Positions 43,616 to 51,681 of a DNA stretch of 64,000 bases are shown one piece after another. The DNA is from Bog-473 sp963800725 (GTDB lineage: Bacteria; Actinomycetota; Acidimicrobiia; Acidimicrobiales; RAAP-2), in NCBI GenBank assembly GCA_963800725.1, contig CAWDCE010000007.1, positions 62,001 through 126,000 of the forward strand, given 5' to 3'. Under the pieces are notes generated by a model that saw nothing but the letters and a program-made list of their open reading frames with translations, was not told the origin of the DNA and did no database searches. Both the position numbers and the translations under genes were made by a program. Numbering within the stretch: the first letter of the stretch is position 1; every line of letters starts with the position of its first letter.

Positions 43616-45855
43616 GCACGATCGACCCGCCGAGCCCCGAAGGCGGCGTCGTTGGCGTCTTGGAGCCACCGGTGACGCCGCTCGGCCCGAACGACTCGAC
43701 GCCCGGACCCCTCGATCAGCCGCCCCCGAGGGGGCGCCTGTTCCGCTTCGTGCGCGGGCGGGAGCAAGATGCCGCGTGGGTCCGCCCCGCCCTTCTCACA
43801 CTGCTGGCCCTGACCGCGGTGTTGTACCTGTGGGATCTCGGTGCGTCGGGATGGTCCAACTCTTTCTACTCCGCCGCCGTCCAGGCGGGGACCAAGAGTT
43901 GGAAGGCGTTCTTCTTCGGTTCATCTGACTCTTCGAACTTCATCACGGTCGACAAGCCGCCGGCCTCGTTGTGGGTGATGGAAATCTCCGGACGGATTTT
44001 CGGCTTCAACTCGTGGAGCATGCTGGTGCCAGAGGCCCTCGAGGGTGTGGCGACGGTCGGGTTGGTTTACCTCACGGTGCGGCGCTGGTTCTCCGCCAAC
44101 GCGGCGCTCTTGGGTGGGGCGGTGGTCGCGCTGACGCCGGTGGCGGCCATGATGTTCCGCTTCAACAACCCCGATGCCCTGCTGGCACTCCTCTTGACGG
44201 GTGCCATGTACGCCACGGTGCGCGCCCTCGAAAAGGCACAGGCGAAATGGCTGGTGCTCGCCGGCACCCTGGTCGGGTTCGGCTTCATCACCAAGATGAT
44301 GCAGGCCTTCTTGATCCTGCCCGCGCTGGGCATCGTGTACCTGATTGCGGCCCCGACCTCGTTTTGGCGTCGGGTGTACCACGTCGTGATCTTGGGACTG
44401 ACAACCTTGGTGGCGGCCGGGTGGTGGGTGGCGGCTGTCGCATTGACGCCCGCGGCCGACCGACCCTATGTCGGTGGTTCGCAGAACAACAGCATCCTCA
44501 ATCTGATCTTCGGGTATAACGGCTTCGGTCGGTTGACCGGAAGTGAGAGCGGCAGTGTGGGTGGTGTTGGCCGAGCCGGCAGCATGTGGGGCCCGACCGG
44601 TATCACCCGCCTCTTCAACTCCGAGTTCGCCAACATGATGTCGTGGTTGCTTCCCGCCGCACTCATCATGGGAGCGGCCGTCCTCCTCATCACCTGGCGG
44701 GCCAAGCGGACCGACCGTGAACGCGCCGCTTTCTTGCTCTGGGGCGGTTGCCTGGTCGGCATTGGGCTCACCATCAGCCTGGCGCAGGGGATCATCCACC
44801 CCTATTACACCGTCGCGCTCGCCGCACCCCTCGGTGGACTGGTCGGCATCGGCACCTTTTCGCTGTGGGAGCGAAGGAAGTCATGGTTTGCGCGGGGCGC
44901 GCTGGCCGCAGCGCTGGTGGCCACGGTGGTGTGGGGCTACGTCCTGCTCGACCGCACGCCGCAATGGTTCCCCTGGATGCGCTTTGTGGTTCTGGTCGCG
45001 GGCGTGCTCGGCGCCGTGGCGATCTTGGCGCAGCCCTATCTCTCCAAGCTGCCCAAGGCCTCGATTTTGCTCATCGCTGTCCTGGGGTTGGGCGCCGCCT
45101 TGTTGGCGCCGTTGTTCTCCACCATCGCCACCGCAGCCACTCCGCACTCCGGTGCGATCCCGTCGGTGACCCCCTCTTCGGCGGGCGGCTTCGGTGGCGG
45201 CCCCGGTGGGGGCCCCGGCGGCGGGTTCCCCGGCGCTGGGGCCCTCGGGGGCAAAGCTGGAGCGCGGGGCGGATTCAATCCGGGCGCGGGCTTTGGTGGT
45301 GGCGGTGGATTCACGCCGCCCGGGCTCGGTGCCGCGGGACCCGGAAGCCGCAAAGGGTTCAAGTTGCCGACCGGCGGCGGCTTCCCCTCAGGATTTTCCC
45401 GGCGCGCCCTCGCCGGTGGACTGGCGGGCGGCAAGCTCGGGCGAGCAGCCTTCGGTGGTGGCGGAGGAGCCGGCGGCTTCCTCGGGGCATCGACGCCCGG
45501 CACGGCGGTCACCAAGCTCTTGAAGGCGGACGCCACCAAGTACACCTGGGTGGCGGCGACCACGAATTCAAACTCGGCGGCCGGCTACCAGCTGGCCAGC
45601 GACGATCCGGTGATGGCGATCGGCGGTTTCAACGGCACCGACCCGGCACCGTCCCTCGCCCAGTTCGAGAAGTACGTCGCCGAGGGGAAGATCCACTACT
45701 ACATCTCCGGCAGCGGGGGCGGCTTCGGCGGCGGCGGCTCGGCGGGCGCGGCGACGAAGATCGCCTCGTGGGTCGAGAGTCATTTCACCGCCAAGACTGT
45801 CGACGGAACGACCCTCTACGACCTGACGGCGCCCACTTCGACCAGTTCGAGCTGA
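43612..45855 (+). CDS. GT39-family membrane glycosyltransferase with Gly-rich insert
   Basis: This 747-residue protein has an N-terminal hydrophobic catalytic half of the ArnT/PMT type (about residues 60-510, ten or more helices). NSFYSAAVQAGTKSWKAFFF and FITVDKPPASLWVMEISGR carry the acidic active-site loop. Then comes a very Gly/Ala/Pro-rich linker (about 523-630) and a C-terminal soluble domain outside the membrane (WVAATTNSNSAAGYQLASDD onward). GT39 enzymes transfer sugar from polyprenyl phosphate to proteins or glycolipids on the outer face. A strong terminator follows. Confidence 0.88.
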   Translation: MSTIDPPSPEGGVVGVLEPPVTPLGPNDSTPGPLDQPPPRGRLFRFVRGREQDAAWVRPALLTLLALTAVLYLWDLGASGWSNSFYSAAVQAGTKSWKAFFFGSSDSSNFITVDKPPASLWVMEISGRIFGFNSWSMLVPEALEGVATVGLVYLTVRRWFSANAALLGGAVVALTPVAAMMFRFNNPDALLALLLTGAMYATVRALEKAQAKWLVLAGTLVGFGFITKMMQAFLILPALGIVYLIAAPTSFWRRVYHVVILGLTTLVAAGWWVAAVALTPAADRPYVGGSQNNSILNLIFGYNGFGRLTGSESGSVGGVGRAGSMWGPTGITRLFNSEFANMMSWLLPAALIMGAAVLLITWRAKRTDRERAAFLLWGGCLVGIGLTISLAQGIIHPYYTVALAAPLGGLVGIGTFSLWERRKSWFARGALAAALVATVVWGYVLLDRTPQWFPWMRFVVLVAGVLGAVAILAQPYLSKLPKASILLIAVLGLGAALLAPLFSTIATAATPHSGAIPSVTPSSAGGFGGGPGGGPGGGFPGAGALGGKAGARGGFNPGAGFGGGGGFTPPGLGAAGPGSRKGFKLPTGGGFPSGFSRRALAGGLAGGKLGRAAFGGGGGAGGFLGASTPGTAVTKLLKADATKYTWVAATTNSNSAAGYQLASDDPVMAIGGFNGTDPAPSLAQFEKYVAEGKIHYYISGSGGGFGGGGSAGAATKIASWVESHFTAKTVDGTTLYDLTAPTSTSSS

Positions 45856-45856
45856 G

Positions 45857-45890
45857 CGGTCCGGGCCGCACTCCCTTGCGGTCCGGACCG
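45857..45890. terminator. Strong hairpin between GT39 and macro-domain genes
   Basis: A 14-bp stem (one G-U pair) from CGGTCCGG at 45857 to CCGGACCG at 45890, with a 6-nt loop (CTCCCT), starts 2 nt after the GT39 stop. TTCAGTTTCA follows. It can serve both convergent genes. Confidence 0.7.
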
Positions 45891-45913
45891 TTCAGTTTCA
45901 AGCACGCCGGGAC

Positions 45914-46426
45914 TCACGCAAGCGCGAGGTAGACCTCGAGCGTGTCCCGGTCGAAGGCCACGAATCGCACGAGCGCGACGTTCGTTGTGCAGGAACGAAC
46001 CGTGCGCAGCGCAATGGCGGCGGCCAGCGTGCCCGGATAGCCGTAGCTACCGGTCGAAAGAGCCGGGATGGCCACGAAGCGTGCCCGGACACCGTCTGCT
46101 GCGGCCAGCACCGATCGATAACACGAGGCCAACGTCTCGGGCTCGCCGTCAGATCCCCCGTGCCACACCGGTCCGACGGTGTGGATGATCCAACGTGCCT
46201 GAAGCTTGAATCCCGGCGTCACCACGGCGGCCCCGGGCTCGCAATAGCCAATCGCTCGACAGGCTTGATCCAGCTCGGACCAGCCTGCCGCGCGGTGCAC
46301 CGCTCCGTCGACGCCACCGCCACCGGCGAGCCGGGCGTTGGCCGCGTTGACGATGGCGTCAACGCGCTCGGTCGTGATGTCGCCGAGGACGAACTCGATC
46401 GACGGGCTCGATTGGGCCAACCTCAC
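45914..46426 (-). CDS. Macro-domain ADP-ribose-processing protein
   Basis: This 170-residue stand-alone macro domain (MacroD/YmdB type) has DITTERVDAIVNAANARLAG then GGGVDGAVHRAAG at the ligand loop and IPALSTGSYGYPGTLAAAIA at the distal phosphate loop. The family removes ADP-ribose from proteins or hydrolyses O-acetyl-ADP-ribose. GTG 46426 is the start. It stands alone, convergent with GT39. Confidence 0.92.
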   Translation of the reverse strand: MRLAQSSPSIEFVLGDITTERVDAIVNAANARLAGGGGVDGAVHRAAGWSELDQACRAIGYCEPGAAVVTPGFKLQARWIIHTVGPVWHGGSDGEPETLASCYRSVLAAADGVRARFVAIPALSTGSYGYPGTLAAAIALRTVRSCTTNVALVRFVAFDRDTLEVYLALA

Positions 46427-46453
46427 GACTCCACCGATTGGCTCGCCGCGGGC

Positions 46454-47182
46454 TCAGCCGGCCGGGGCGAGGGTGAGGAGCGAGTGGGCGGAGGTCGGCT
46501 TGGTCACATGGGTCTTGTGCCCCCAGTTCGAAAAGCTCACCGAGCCGGCCGCGGTCCCGCCGCCCTGGCCCGGATCGGTCGACTCTTGGAGCGGCCGTGG
46601 GGGCGTGCCAGCCTCGACAAAGAGGGTCGAGGCGATCTTCTTCCCCGTCGAATCGGTCGTGAAGCCGTTGATGGCTTGGGCCTGTCGTCCGTGGATGGTC
46701 GTCGGGTTCCCGAACGAGTAGGGGCCCGTCATCTTGAGTTCGGTGCTCACATCCTTGTTGCGCAGTCCACTGACGAGTCCATCGAAGGCGGGGGTGGTGA
46801 CGGGGAACGACAGCCACTTGTTGGCATACGTGGTCGACTCCTTGGCCGTCAGTCCCAAGATGTTGGTCAACGCCGCGGCATTGCCACGCACATATCCGCT
46901 CGACCCCACCCTCGTCGCCGTCATTGTCTCGACCGTGCCGCCGTTGTGCACCGTGAGCGTCTGGGATCCTGCCGTCGCAGAGGTGTCACCAGTGACGTTG
47001 AGCGTGCTGGTGCCCTGCGAGGCCACCGACGTGTAGTGGGCATTTTGTGTCGCGGCGAAGGCGACGGCCGCCGCATATGTGCTTTGTGCGCTCGCGCCTG
47101 CCACCGAGACTCCAGGGCACACGGCCAACGACGCCGAAGCGCACACCGAGATCACGCCAACCATCATCGCAAGACGACGCAT
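46454..47182 (-). CDS. Secreted protein of unknown function, tandem paralogue 1
   Basis: This 242-residue protein has a signal peptide (MRRLAMMVGVISVCASASLA, possible cleavage near residue 30). The mature part shares blocks with the next gene: a HYTSV/HYVSS start, a TGD...G.Q...V..G strand, then Y(V)..A..L...LGL....... and WLSFPV / WVTFST, followed by GPYSFGNPTTIHG / GPFTLGHPKTIDG and an SNWG / SKWG end. The pattern recalls LolA/LppX-like lipoprotein-carrier folds, but this is only an impression. No lipobox is evident. Confidence 0.7.
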   Translation of the reverse strand: MRRLAMMVGVISVCASASLAVCPGVSVAGASAQSTYAAAVAFAATQNAHYTSVASQGTSTLNVTGDTSATAGSQTLTVHNGGTVETMTATRVGSSGYVRGNAAALTNILGLTAKESTTYANKWLSFPVTTPAFDGLVSGLRNKDVSTELKMTGPYSFGNPTTIHGRQAQAINGFTTDSTGKKIASTLFVEAGTPPRPLQESTDPGQGGGTAAGSVSFSNWGHKTHVTKPTSAHSLLTLAPAG

Positions 47183-47272
47183 CGTTCCCTTCCTCTTTTT
47201 CCCGGAATTAGTCCGTTGAACTGTCCGAATTTGTACAGGTACCCGCAGCTGGTGTCCGTGGCGCCGAGCGTC

Positions 47273-48004
47273 TCAGGTCGTGCGCACCGGGCCGATCGTG
47301 ATGGCGGCGGCCGGCGCCTCGGGGCGGACCCGCTCGCCCCATTTGGAAAAGACGATCCGGCTTTGGCCGCTCGTGCTTCCCCCGGATTCGACAGAGTCCT
47401 CCTCGACGATGATCGGGCGTCCGGTGGCTCGCACATATAAGACGACGTGGGTCACTTTGGCGCCCTGGCCGCCTTGGGTCCCGTCGATGGCGTCGACCGC
47501 GTAGCCGTCAATGGTTTTCGGATGGCCAAGTGTGAAGGGACCCCGGATCGCCAATTCCTGTGCGACATCGTGCGAGCGGACTCCCGCCACGATCTGGGAG
47601 AAGTCCGGATTGGCCGTAGAGAATGTCACCCACTGATTGGCATCGGCGGCGGCGGTCGTCGAGGGGAGGCCCATCAGGTTCACCAGACTCGACGCGGTGG
47701 CCTTGACGTAGGTGAACTCGCCAATGACGATCAGCGACGCCTGGTCGGCGATCGACCCGTCGTGGATGACCACATCTTGGGTACCCGACGCCGGACCGGC
47801 ATCGCCGGTTTCGACGTTCGAGGTGGCGGCGCTGGAGCCCGACGAGACGTAGTGCACCGACCACCCCTTGGTGGTGGCCAGAGCCTGGCGGTACAGCGTG
47901 GCGGCGCTCGGAGTCGCGTCCGCCGGGGCGGCCATAGCCATGGTCGCGGCCACGGCCCCTGCCCCCAGCAACGCCGTGACCCAAGACACCTTCACGGATC
48001 GCAC
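47273..48004 (-). CDS. Secreted protein of unknown function, tandem paralogue 2
   Basis: This 243-residue protein (GTG 48004) has a signal peptide (VKVSWVTALLGAGAVAATMA, cleavage probably after ADA). It is a diverged tandem copy of the gene at 46454-47182, with the same order of blocks, similar length and 90 bp between them. Likely ordinary Sec export. It is divergent from recA, with the SOS operator upstream of recA lying in the shared 290-bp region. Confidence 0.7.
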   Translation of the reverse strand: MRSVKVSWVTALLGAGAVAATMAMAAPADATPSAATLYRQALATTKGWSVHYVSSGSSAATSNVETGDAGPASGTQDVVIHDGSIADQASLIVIGEFTYVKATASSLVNLMGLPSTTAAADANQWVTFSTANPDFSQIVAGVRSHDVAQELAIRGPFTLGHPKTIDGYAVDAIDGTQGGQGAKVTHVVLYVRATGRPIIVEEDSVESGGSTSGQSRIVFSKWGERVRPEAPAAAITIGPVRTT

Positions 48005-48142
48005 GGCACCAGCATCACACGTGTCGGGGCCAGGGCGTCGTCGCCGCCCACGGGCCAGCGGCGTCGCCTCATGGCGGCGGTTTTCATGGCGATTGTGGTG
48101 CGGAGGGCCGACCGTTGGTTCACGAAGAGGATGCGTGCAAGA

Positions 48143-48163
48143 CGAACACATGTTCGTTACTAT
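48143..48163 (+). promoter_or_regulatory. LexA (SOS) box and -10 element of recA
   Basis: CGAACACATGTTCG (48143-48156) matches the Gram-positive/actinobacterial LexA consensus CGAAC-RNRY-GTTCG exactly. TACTAT (48158-48163) immediately follows as a -10 box, so LexA binding would block the promoter. The leader to ATG 48298 is about 130 nt. Confidence 0.85.
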
Positions 48164-48297
48164 GGGCGCCAAGCAAGGCCGGTCGGGGCGATGTCACACC
48201 CCAACCGTAGGGTCACCCCACAAGCTCGCAGGCACATCGGACGCCAATCCGAGAGCGCACATCGACGTAAGCAACACGGGACAACGAGGAGAGATAC

Positions 48298-49356
48298 ATG
48301 GCTGAGGATCGGGATAAGGCGCTAGACGCAGCACTGGGCCAGATCGAAAAGCAGTTCGGCAAGGGCTCGGTCATGCGGATGGGCGACAACCTGAGTATGA
48401 ACATCGAGTCCATCCCGACCGGAGCGCTCTCCCTCGACCTCGCCCTCGGGATCGGGGGCCTGCCGAGAGGCCGCATCGTCGAGATCTACGGTCCGGAGTC
48501 CTCGGGAAAGTCGACACTGGCCATGCATGCGGTGGCCGAGGCGCAGCGCAATGGTGGGATCTGCGCCTACATCGACGCCGAGCACGCGATGGACCCGGTC
48601 TACGCCAGGGCCATTGGGGTCAATGTCGATGATCTGTTGATCTCGCAGCCCGACACCGGCGAGCAGGCACTCGAAATCGCCGACATGCTGATCCGCTCGG
48701 GCGCACTCGATGTCTTGGTGGTCGACTCGGTGGCGGCATTGACGCCACGGGCCGAAATCGAAGGCGAGATGGGCGACACCCACGTGGGCCTCCAGGCCCG
48801 TCTCATGTCCCAGGCCCTGCGAAAGTTGACCGGGACGCTTTCCAAGTCGAGCACCATTGCGATCTTCATCAACCAACTTCGAGAGAAGATCGGCGTGATG
48901 TACGGCTCCCCCGAAGTCACTCCTGGTGGGCGTGCTCTCAAGTTTTATTCATCGGTGCGTCTCGACATCCGTCGTATCGAGCAGATCAAGGACGGCGCCG
49001 AAGTCATCGGGAACCGCACCCGGGTCAAGGTCGTCAAGAACAAGTGCTCGGCTCCGTTCAAGCAGGCCGAGTTCGACATCATGTACGGCCGGGGAATCAG
49101 CCGAGAAGGTTCGCTCCTCGATGTGGCGGTCGAGTTGGGCTTCATTAAGAAGTCGGGGGCCTGGTTCACCTATGAAGGTGAGCAACTCGGCCAAGGGCGC
49201 GAGAACGTCAAGGTCTTCCTTTCGGAGAACCCACAGCTCATGGCTGAGGTTGACGACCGCGTGCGTGAACGTTTGGCCCCGGTTGTCGAGGATGAACTCG
49301 CCGATGAGACCGCTGCGGTCGACCCGGACGATCTCCCCATCATGTTGGACAAGTAA
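48298..49356 (+). CDS. recA: RecA recombinase
   Basis: This 352-residue protein has Walker A GPESSGKSTL (about residues 63-72), Walker B LDVLVVDSVAALTP, the L1/L2 DNA-binding loops (GEMGDTHVGLQARLMSQALR; NQLREKIGVMYGSPEVTPGG) and an acidic C-terminus. RecA pairs homologous DNA and stimulates LexA self-cleavage. GAGGAGAG lies before ATG 48298. No recX follows; the next 450 bp hold hairpins and a terminator instead. Expression should be LexA-controlled through the box at 48143. Confidence 0.98.
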   Translation: MAEDRDKALDAALGQIEKQFGKGSVMRMGDNLSMNIESIPTGALSLDLALGIGGLPRGRIVEIYGPESSGKSTLAMHAVAEAQRNGGICAYIDAEHAMDPVYARAIGVNVDDLLISQPDTGEQALEIADMLIRSGALDVLVVDSVAALTPRAEIEGEMGDTHVGLQARLMSQALRKLTGTLSKSSTIAIFINQLREKIGVMYGSPEVTPGGRALKFYSSVRLDIRRIEQIKDGAEVIGNRTRVKVVKNKCSAPFKQAEFDIMYGRGISREGSLLDVAVELGFIKKSGAWFTYEGEQLGQGRENVKVFLSENPQLMAEVDDRVRERLAPVVEDELADETAAVDPDDLPIMLDK

Positions 49357-49367
49357 TCGGCCCTTCC

Positions 49368-49394
49368 GGTTCAGGTGCTGCCACCACCTGAACC
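49368..49394 (+). terminator. Hairpin just after recA
   Basis: GGTTCAGGTG (49368-49377) and CACCTGAACC (49385-49394) form a perfect 10-bp stem with a 7-nt loop, 11 nt after the recA stop. No T-run follows, so it may protect the 3' end. Confidence 0.55.
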
Positions 49395-49407
49395 GTTCTC
49401 ACAGCAT

Positions 49408-49465
49408 CGAAGACGCTCCGGATCGAACCCGCCACTCCCTCGGGTGCTCGTTCCGGAGCGCTTCG
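49408..49465 (+). other. Long imperfect hairpin downstream of recA
   Basis: CGAAG-A-CGCTCCGGA (49408-49422) pairs with TCCGGAGCG-CTTCG (49452-49465): 14 bp with one bulged A. The 29-nt loop contains a second complementary pair, ACCCG / CGGGT. It abuts and partly overlaps the terminator that follows, so it may be a structured 3' end or a small RNA. Confidence 0.5.
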
Positions 49466-49490
49466 CGTCACGGGTGCAGGACGCGTTTTT
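49464..49490 (+). terminator. Rho-independent terminator downstream of recA
   Basis: CGCGTC (49464-49469) and GACGCG (49480-49485) form a 6-bp stem with a 10-nt loop, followed directly by TTTTT (49486-49490). This is the clearest intrinsic terminator in the window. Confidence 0.75.
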
Positions 49491-49727
49491 GCCTCCGATC
49501 GCGTAAGGAATGGTCGCCTCCTCCATCCCTATATCGTGACAAGGACCGTGATGGCCGCTCACTTTGGGGCTTCGCCTCGTTGGGCGAACGCATCGCAACT
49601 TGTTGCCAACGGGGTCCCGATCACCTCCCCCCCGAGGTGTGGTGCCACCGGCTGCTTTACAGCGCCGATTTCGTGGAGCGCTATCAAATCGCCATCCCCC
49701 CCGGCGACGAAATAGGGCCCCGTACAG
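49491..49727. other. Intergenic stretch without a recognisable gene
   Basis: No convincing gene, RNA or mobile-element sequence is seen between the recA terminator and the stem-loop at 49728. Short open frames are present on both strands, but none has a start signal or family resemblance. It marks the left edge of the accessory island. Confidence 0.4.
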
Positions 49728-49783
49728 GGAGATGCAAGGGTCCGGGAACGGGAGTCGCACCCCTCCCGGGCACTTGCATCTCC
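49728..49783. repeat. 56-nt stem-loop at the 3' end of the sigma-fusion gene
   Basis: GGAGATGCAAG (49728-49738) and CTTGCATCTCC (49773-49783) are perfect 11-bp inverted copies. The interior can pair again (CCGGGA/TCCCGG or CGGGAG/CTCCCG, mutually exclusive). It begins 21 nt past the stop of the minus-strand sigma gene and has no T-run, so it is a possible terminator or RNA switch. Confidence 0.5.
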
Positions 49784-49803
49784 TTTCCATCTTCGAAGGC
49801 GGC

Positions 49804-51099
49804 TCAGTTGCGCCACTCCACCGATCCCGAACCCGTGGGCGGGTGCGAGGCGATCGAAGTCGCAGCAATCACGAACGACACCTCGGCCGAGGTACTGGCC
49901 TGGTTGCCTTGTGATGCTCTGACCGCGACCCGGTAATTCCCAGGTGCAGTCGCCGACCCCGAGAAATAGCCGGTGCCGTCGCCGGAGTCGGTGAACTCGA
50001 CCCCCGAGGGAAGCGGCCCGGCCTCAGTTAGCGCAGGGCTTGGTTCCCCCCTGATCGCCCCGGTTGCCATCACCGCCGAGAGCAACGTCGAATTCACCTT
50101 CGCCAAGAGGTGAAAGCCCTCATGGTCCGTCGGCATCGTCGAAACAAGTGCAAGCGGTGCCAGAGAGGGCGGCCCAGCTTTCTGCGGGGAACTGAACAGC
50201 ACTGTTGAGGCAATTCCTCCCGTCAGCGTCACAATGGCGCCCGTCCACAGCACGGCGTGGTGCAGGGCCGGGGCGTGGTGCCACAGGTGTCTCCCCGAGA
50301 GACGAGTTGTGCCGAGGCGGAGCACGTGGGAGGCGAGGGGGACGGCACATCCCACGGTGATGACACCATGGGCTGCTTGGACCAAGGCGCAAGTCTCTCG
50401 TGCTTCTGGAACGCGTTGGCGACAATCCGAACATGTGGCCAAGTGCTGTTCGACGATGGCGACCACACGGGCGCATGCGGTTCCGTCCACGAATTGCGCC
50501 AGTTTGTCGTTGCAGTCTCGACACGGTTGTGGGTATGCCATATCCAATGACGGCGCGATGTAACGCAGTCGAAGTGTCTTGCGGGCCCGATAGAGCAATT
50601 GGTACATCGCGTTGGTCGTCAACCCGAGCGTGTTGGCCACTTCGCCAGCCGATTTCCCCTCTACATCAATGAGAAGAATCGCTTGCTGTTGCCGGGTTTC
50701 GAGGCCCAAGAAGGCCGTGAAGGCACGCTTGCACTCTTCGGATGAATCGAACGCACCTTCGGGGGTGAGGTCTCTTGAGGCCTCGTCGTCGAGCGACTCG
50801 ATCGGCATGGCCAACTGAACGCGTCGCACAGTCATGAGGACTTCATTGCGAACGCACGAGGCGAGATAGCTCGGAAACTTCAACGGATCGCGCAGGCGAT
50901 CCAAGGAACGAAGGGCAACGGCGAAACCATCGAGCACCGCGTCCTCGGCGATCGTCCGGTTGCGGGTCGCTCGGAGCGCCACGCTCCACGCATAGAGCTG
51001 GAAGTGATCGAAGAGAACGGTGAGTGCCTGTTCATCACCGTTCCTCCCAGCGAGGACGAGACTTCGAAGAGCAACAGCATCTTCGGAGGACAAACGCAT
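49804..51099 (-). CDS. ECF sigma factor fused to anti-sigma zinc finger, TM helix and Ig-like domain
   Basis: A 431-residue protein from ATG 51099 (alternative ATG 51159). Sigma2 is at about residues 18-92 (ALTVLFDHFQLYAWSVALRA, RNRTIAEDAVLDGFAVALRS) and sigma4 at 120-178 (GKSAGEVANTLGLTTNAMYQ). A zinc-binding segment follows, with CxxC at 193/196 and H219-x3-C223-x2-C226, the anti-sigma (ZAS) signature. Then comes one transmembrane helix (about 282-303) and an outside Ig-like (He_PIG-type) domain (about 345-412: LTEAGPLPSGVEFTDSGDGT). The sigma and its inhibitor are thus one membrane-bound chain, presumably released by proteolysis or conformational change. Divergent from the repeat surface protein. 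Confidence 0.8.
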   Translation of the reverse strand: MRLSSEDAVALRSLVLAGRNGDEQALTVLFDHFQLYAWSVALRATRNRTIAEDAVLDGFAVALRSLDRLRDPLKFPSYLASCVRNEVLMTVRRVQLAMPIESLDDEASRDLTPEGAFDSSEECKRAFTAFLGLETRQQQAILLIDVEGKSAGEVANTLGLTTNAMYQLLYRARKTLRLRYIAPSLDMAYPQPCRDCNDKLAQFVDGTACARVVAIVEQHLATCSDCRQRVPEARETCALVQAAHGVITVGCAVPLASHVLRLGTTRLSGRHLWHHAPALHHAVLWTGAIVTLTGGIASTVLFSSPQKAGPPSLAPLALVSTMPTDHEGFHLLAKVNSTLLSAVMATGAIRGEPSPALTEAGPLPSGVEFTDSGDGTGYFSGSATAPGNYRVAVRASQGNQASTSAEVSFVIAATSIASHPPTGSGSVEWRN

Positions 51100-51159
51100 G
51101 CGTGCACGACCTTGCACTCGTCGGGGTCGCGCATCCTCTGTGAGGTCCCGGGACGGCAT

Positions 51160-51677
51160 GCTAGCGCTGAATATCGAAAATCCGCGGATCACGCGCGCGC
51201 CGCGAGTTGCCGTGCAAATCCAAGTCACGCCGACTTGCAGAAGGCCGTCCACATATATCTAAGGGGCAACACAGATTGCCTCACATCACTTCGGAACGCT
51301 GGATATTGGGCCCGAAGAAGTGCTCTGAGTATTGCGTAAGGAAGCCACAGCACATCGCATCCCGTCCACCGAATCAGAGCGAGTGGTCGTTCCACCTCAC
51401 GGGAGTCTGCTGACGATGGCACCGACAAATTCAAGTCGCTGACATTCATGCAGCTCCCAAAAGGTGGAGAAGAAAGTCAGGAAGGTTTCATCATTTCCGT
51501 CGTTGCGGGGCAGAGGTTCGTACATGGGGCTCATGCGGCGGCTCCCTATGTGACCTCAGTATCGATTGCAGCGAACGTCTTCCTGACCGCCGTGTTCTTT
51601 TCGGCCAAGCGTGCTCCTTCAACGGAATCCGCTCACCGCACCCAATCCATTGAGACGCAAGAGGAAGGTCACACGAC
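51160..51677. promoter_or_regulatory. 518-bp divergent intergenic region of the accessory island
   Basis: This stretch is visibly AT-richer than the surroundings and lies between the sigma-fusion gene and the repeat protein. An ECF-like -35 core GGAAC occurs at 51293-51297, but no firm -10 partner was found. A 77-codon open frame (51448-51681) lies within it. An AGGAAGG ribosome-binding site precedes ATG 51678. Confidence 0.35.
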
Positions 51678-51681
51678 ATGA
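51448..51681 (+). CDS. Possible small protein ahead of the repeat surface protein
   Basis: A 77-residue open frame starts at ATG 51448 and its TGA overlaps the next start by 4 bp (ATGA), as in many real gene pairs here. It contains a weakly hydrophobic stretch (APYVTSVSIAANVFLTAVFF). No family is recognised and the composition is not decisive, so it may be chance. Confidence 0.3.
   Translation: MQLPKGGEESQEGFIISVVAGQRFVHGAHAAAPYVTSVSIAANVFLTAVFFSAKRAPSTESAHRTQSIETQEEGHTT

Noticed and set aside
49491..49727. Fragment of a transposase or phage gene at the island edge
   Set aside because: Short frames on both strands show no recognisable motif, and no terminal inverted repeats or target duplication could be found by eye.
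49740..49830. tRNA-like sequence on the minus strand (T-arm-like GGGAG...CTCCC and a D-arm-like stretch)
   Set aside because: No acceptor stem or clear anticodon loop could be formed, and the same bases pair better as the 56-nt stem-loop.
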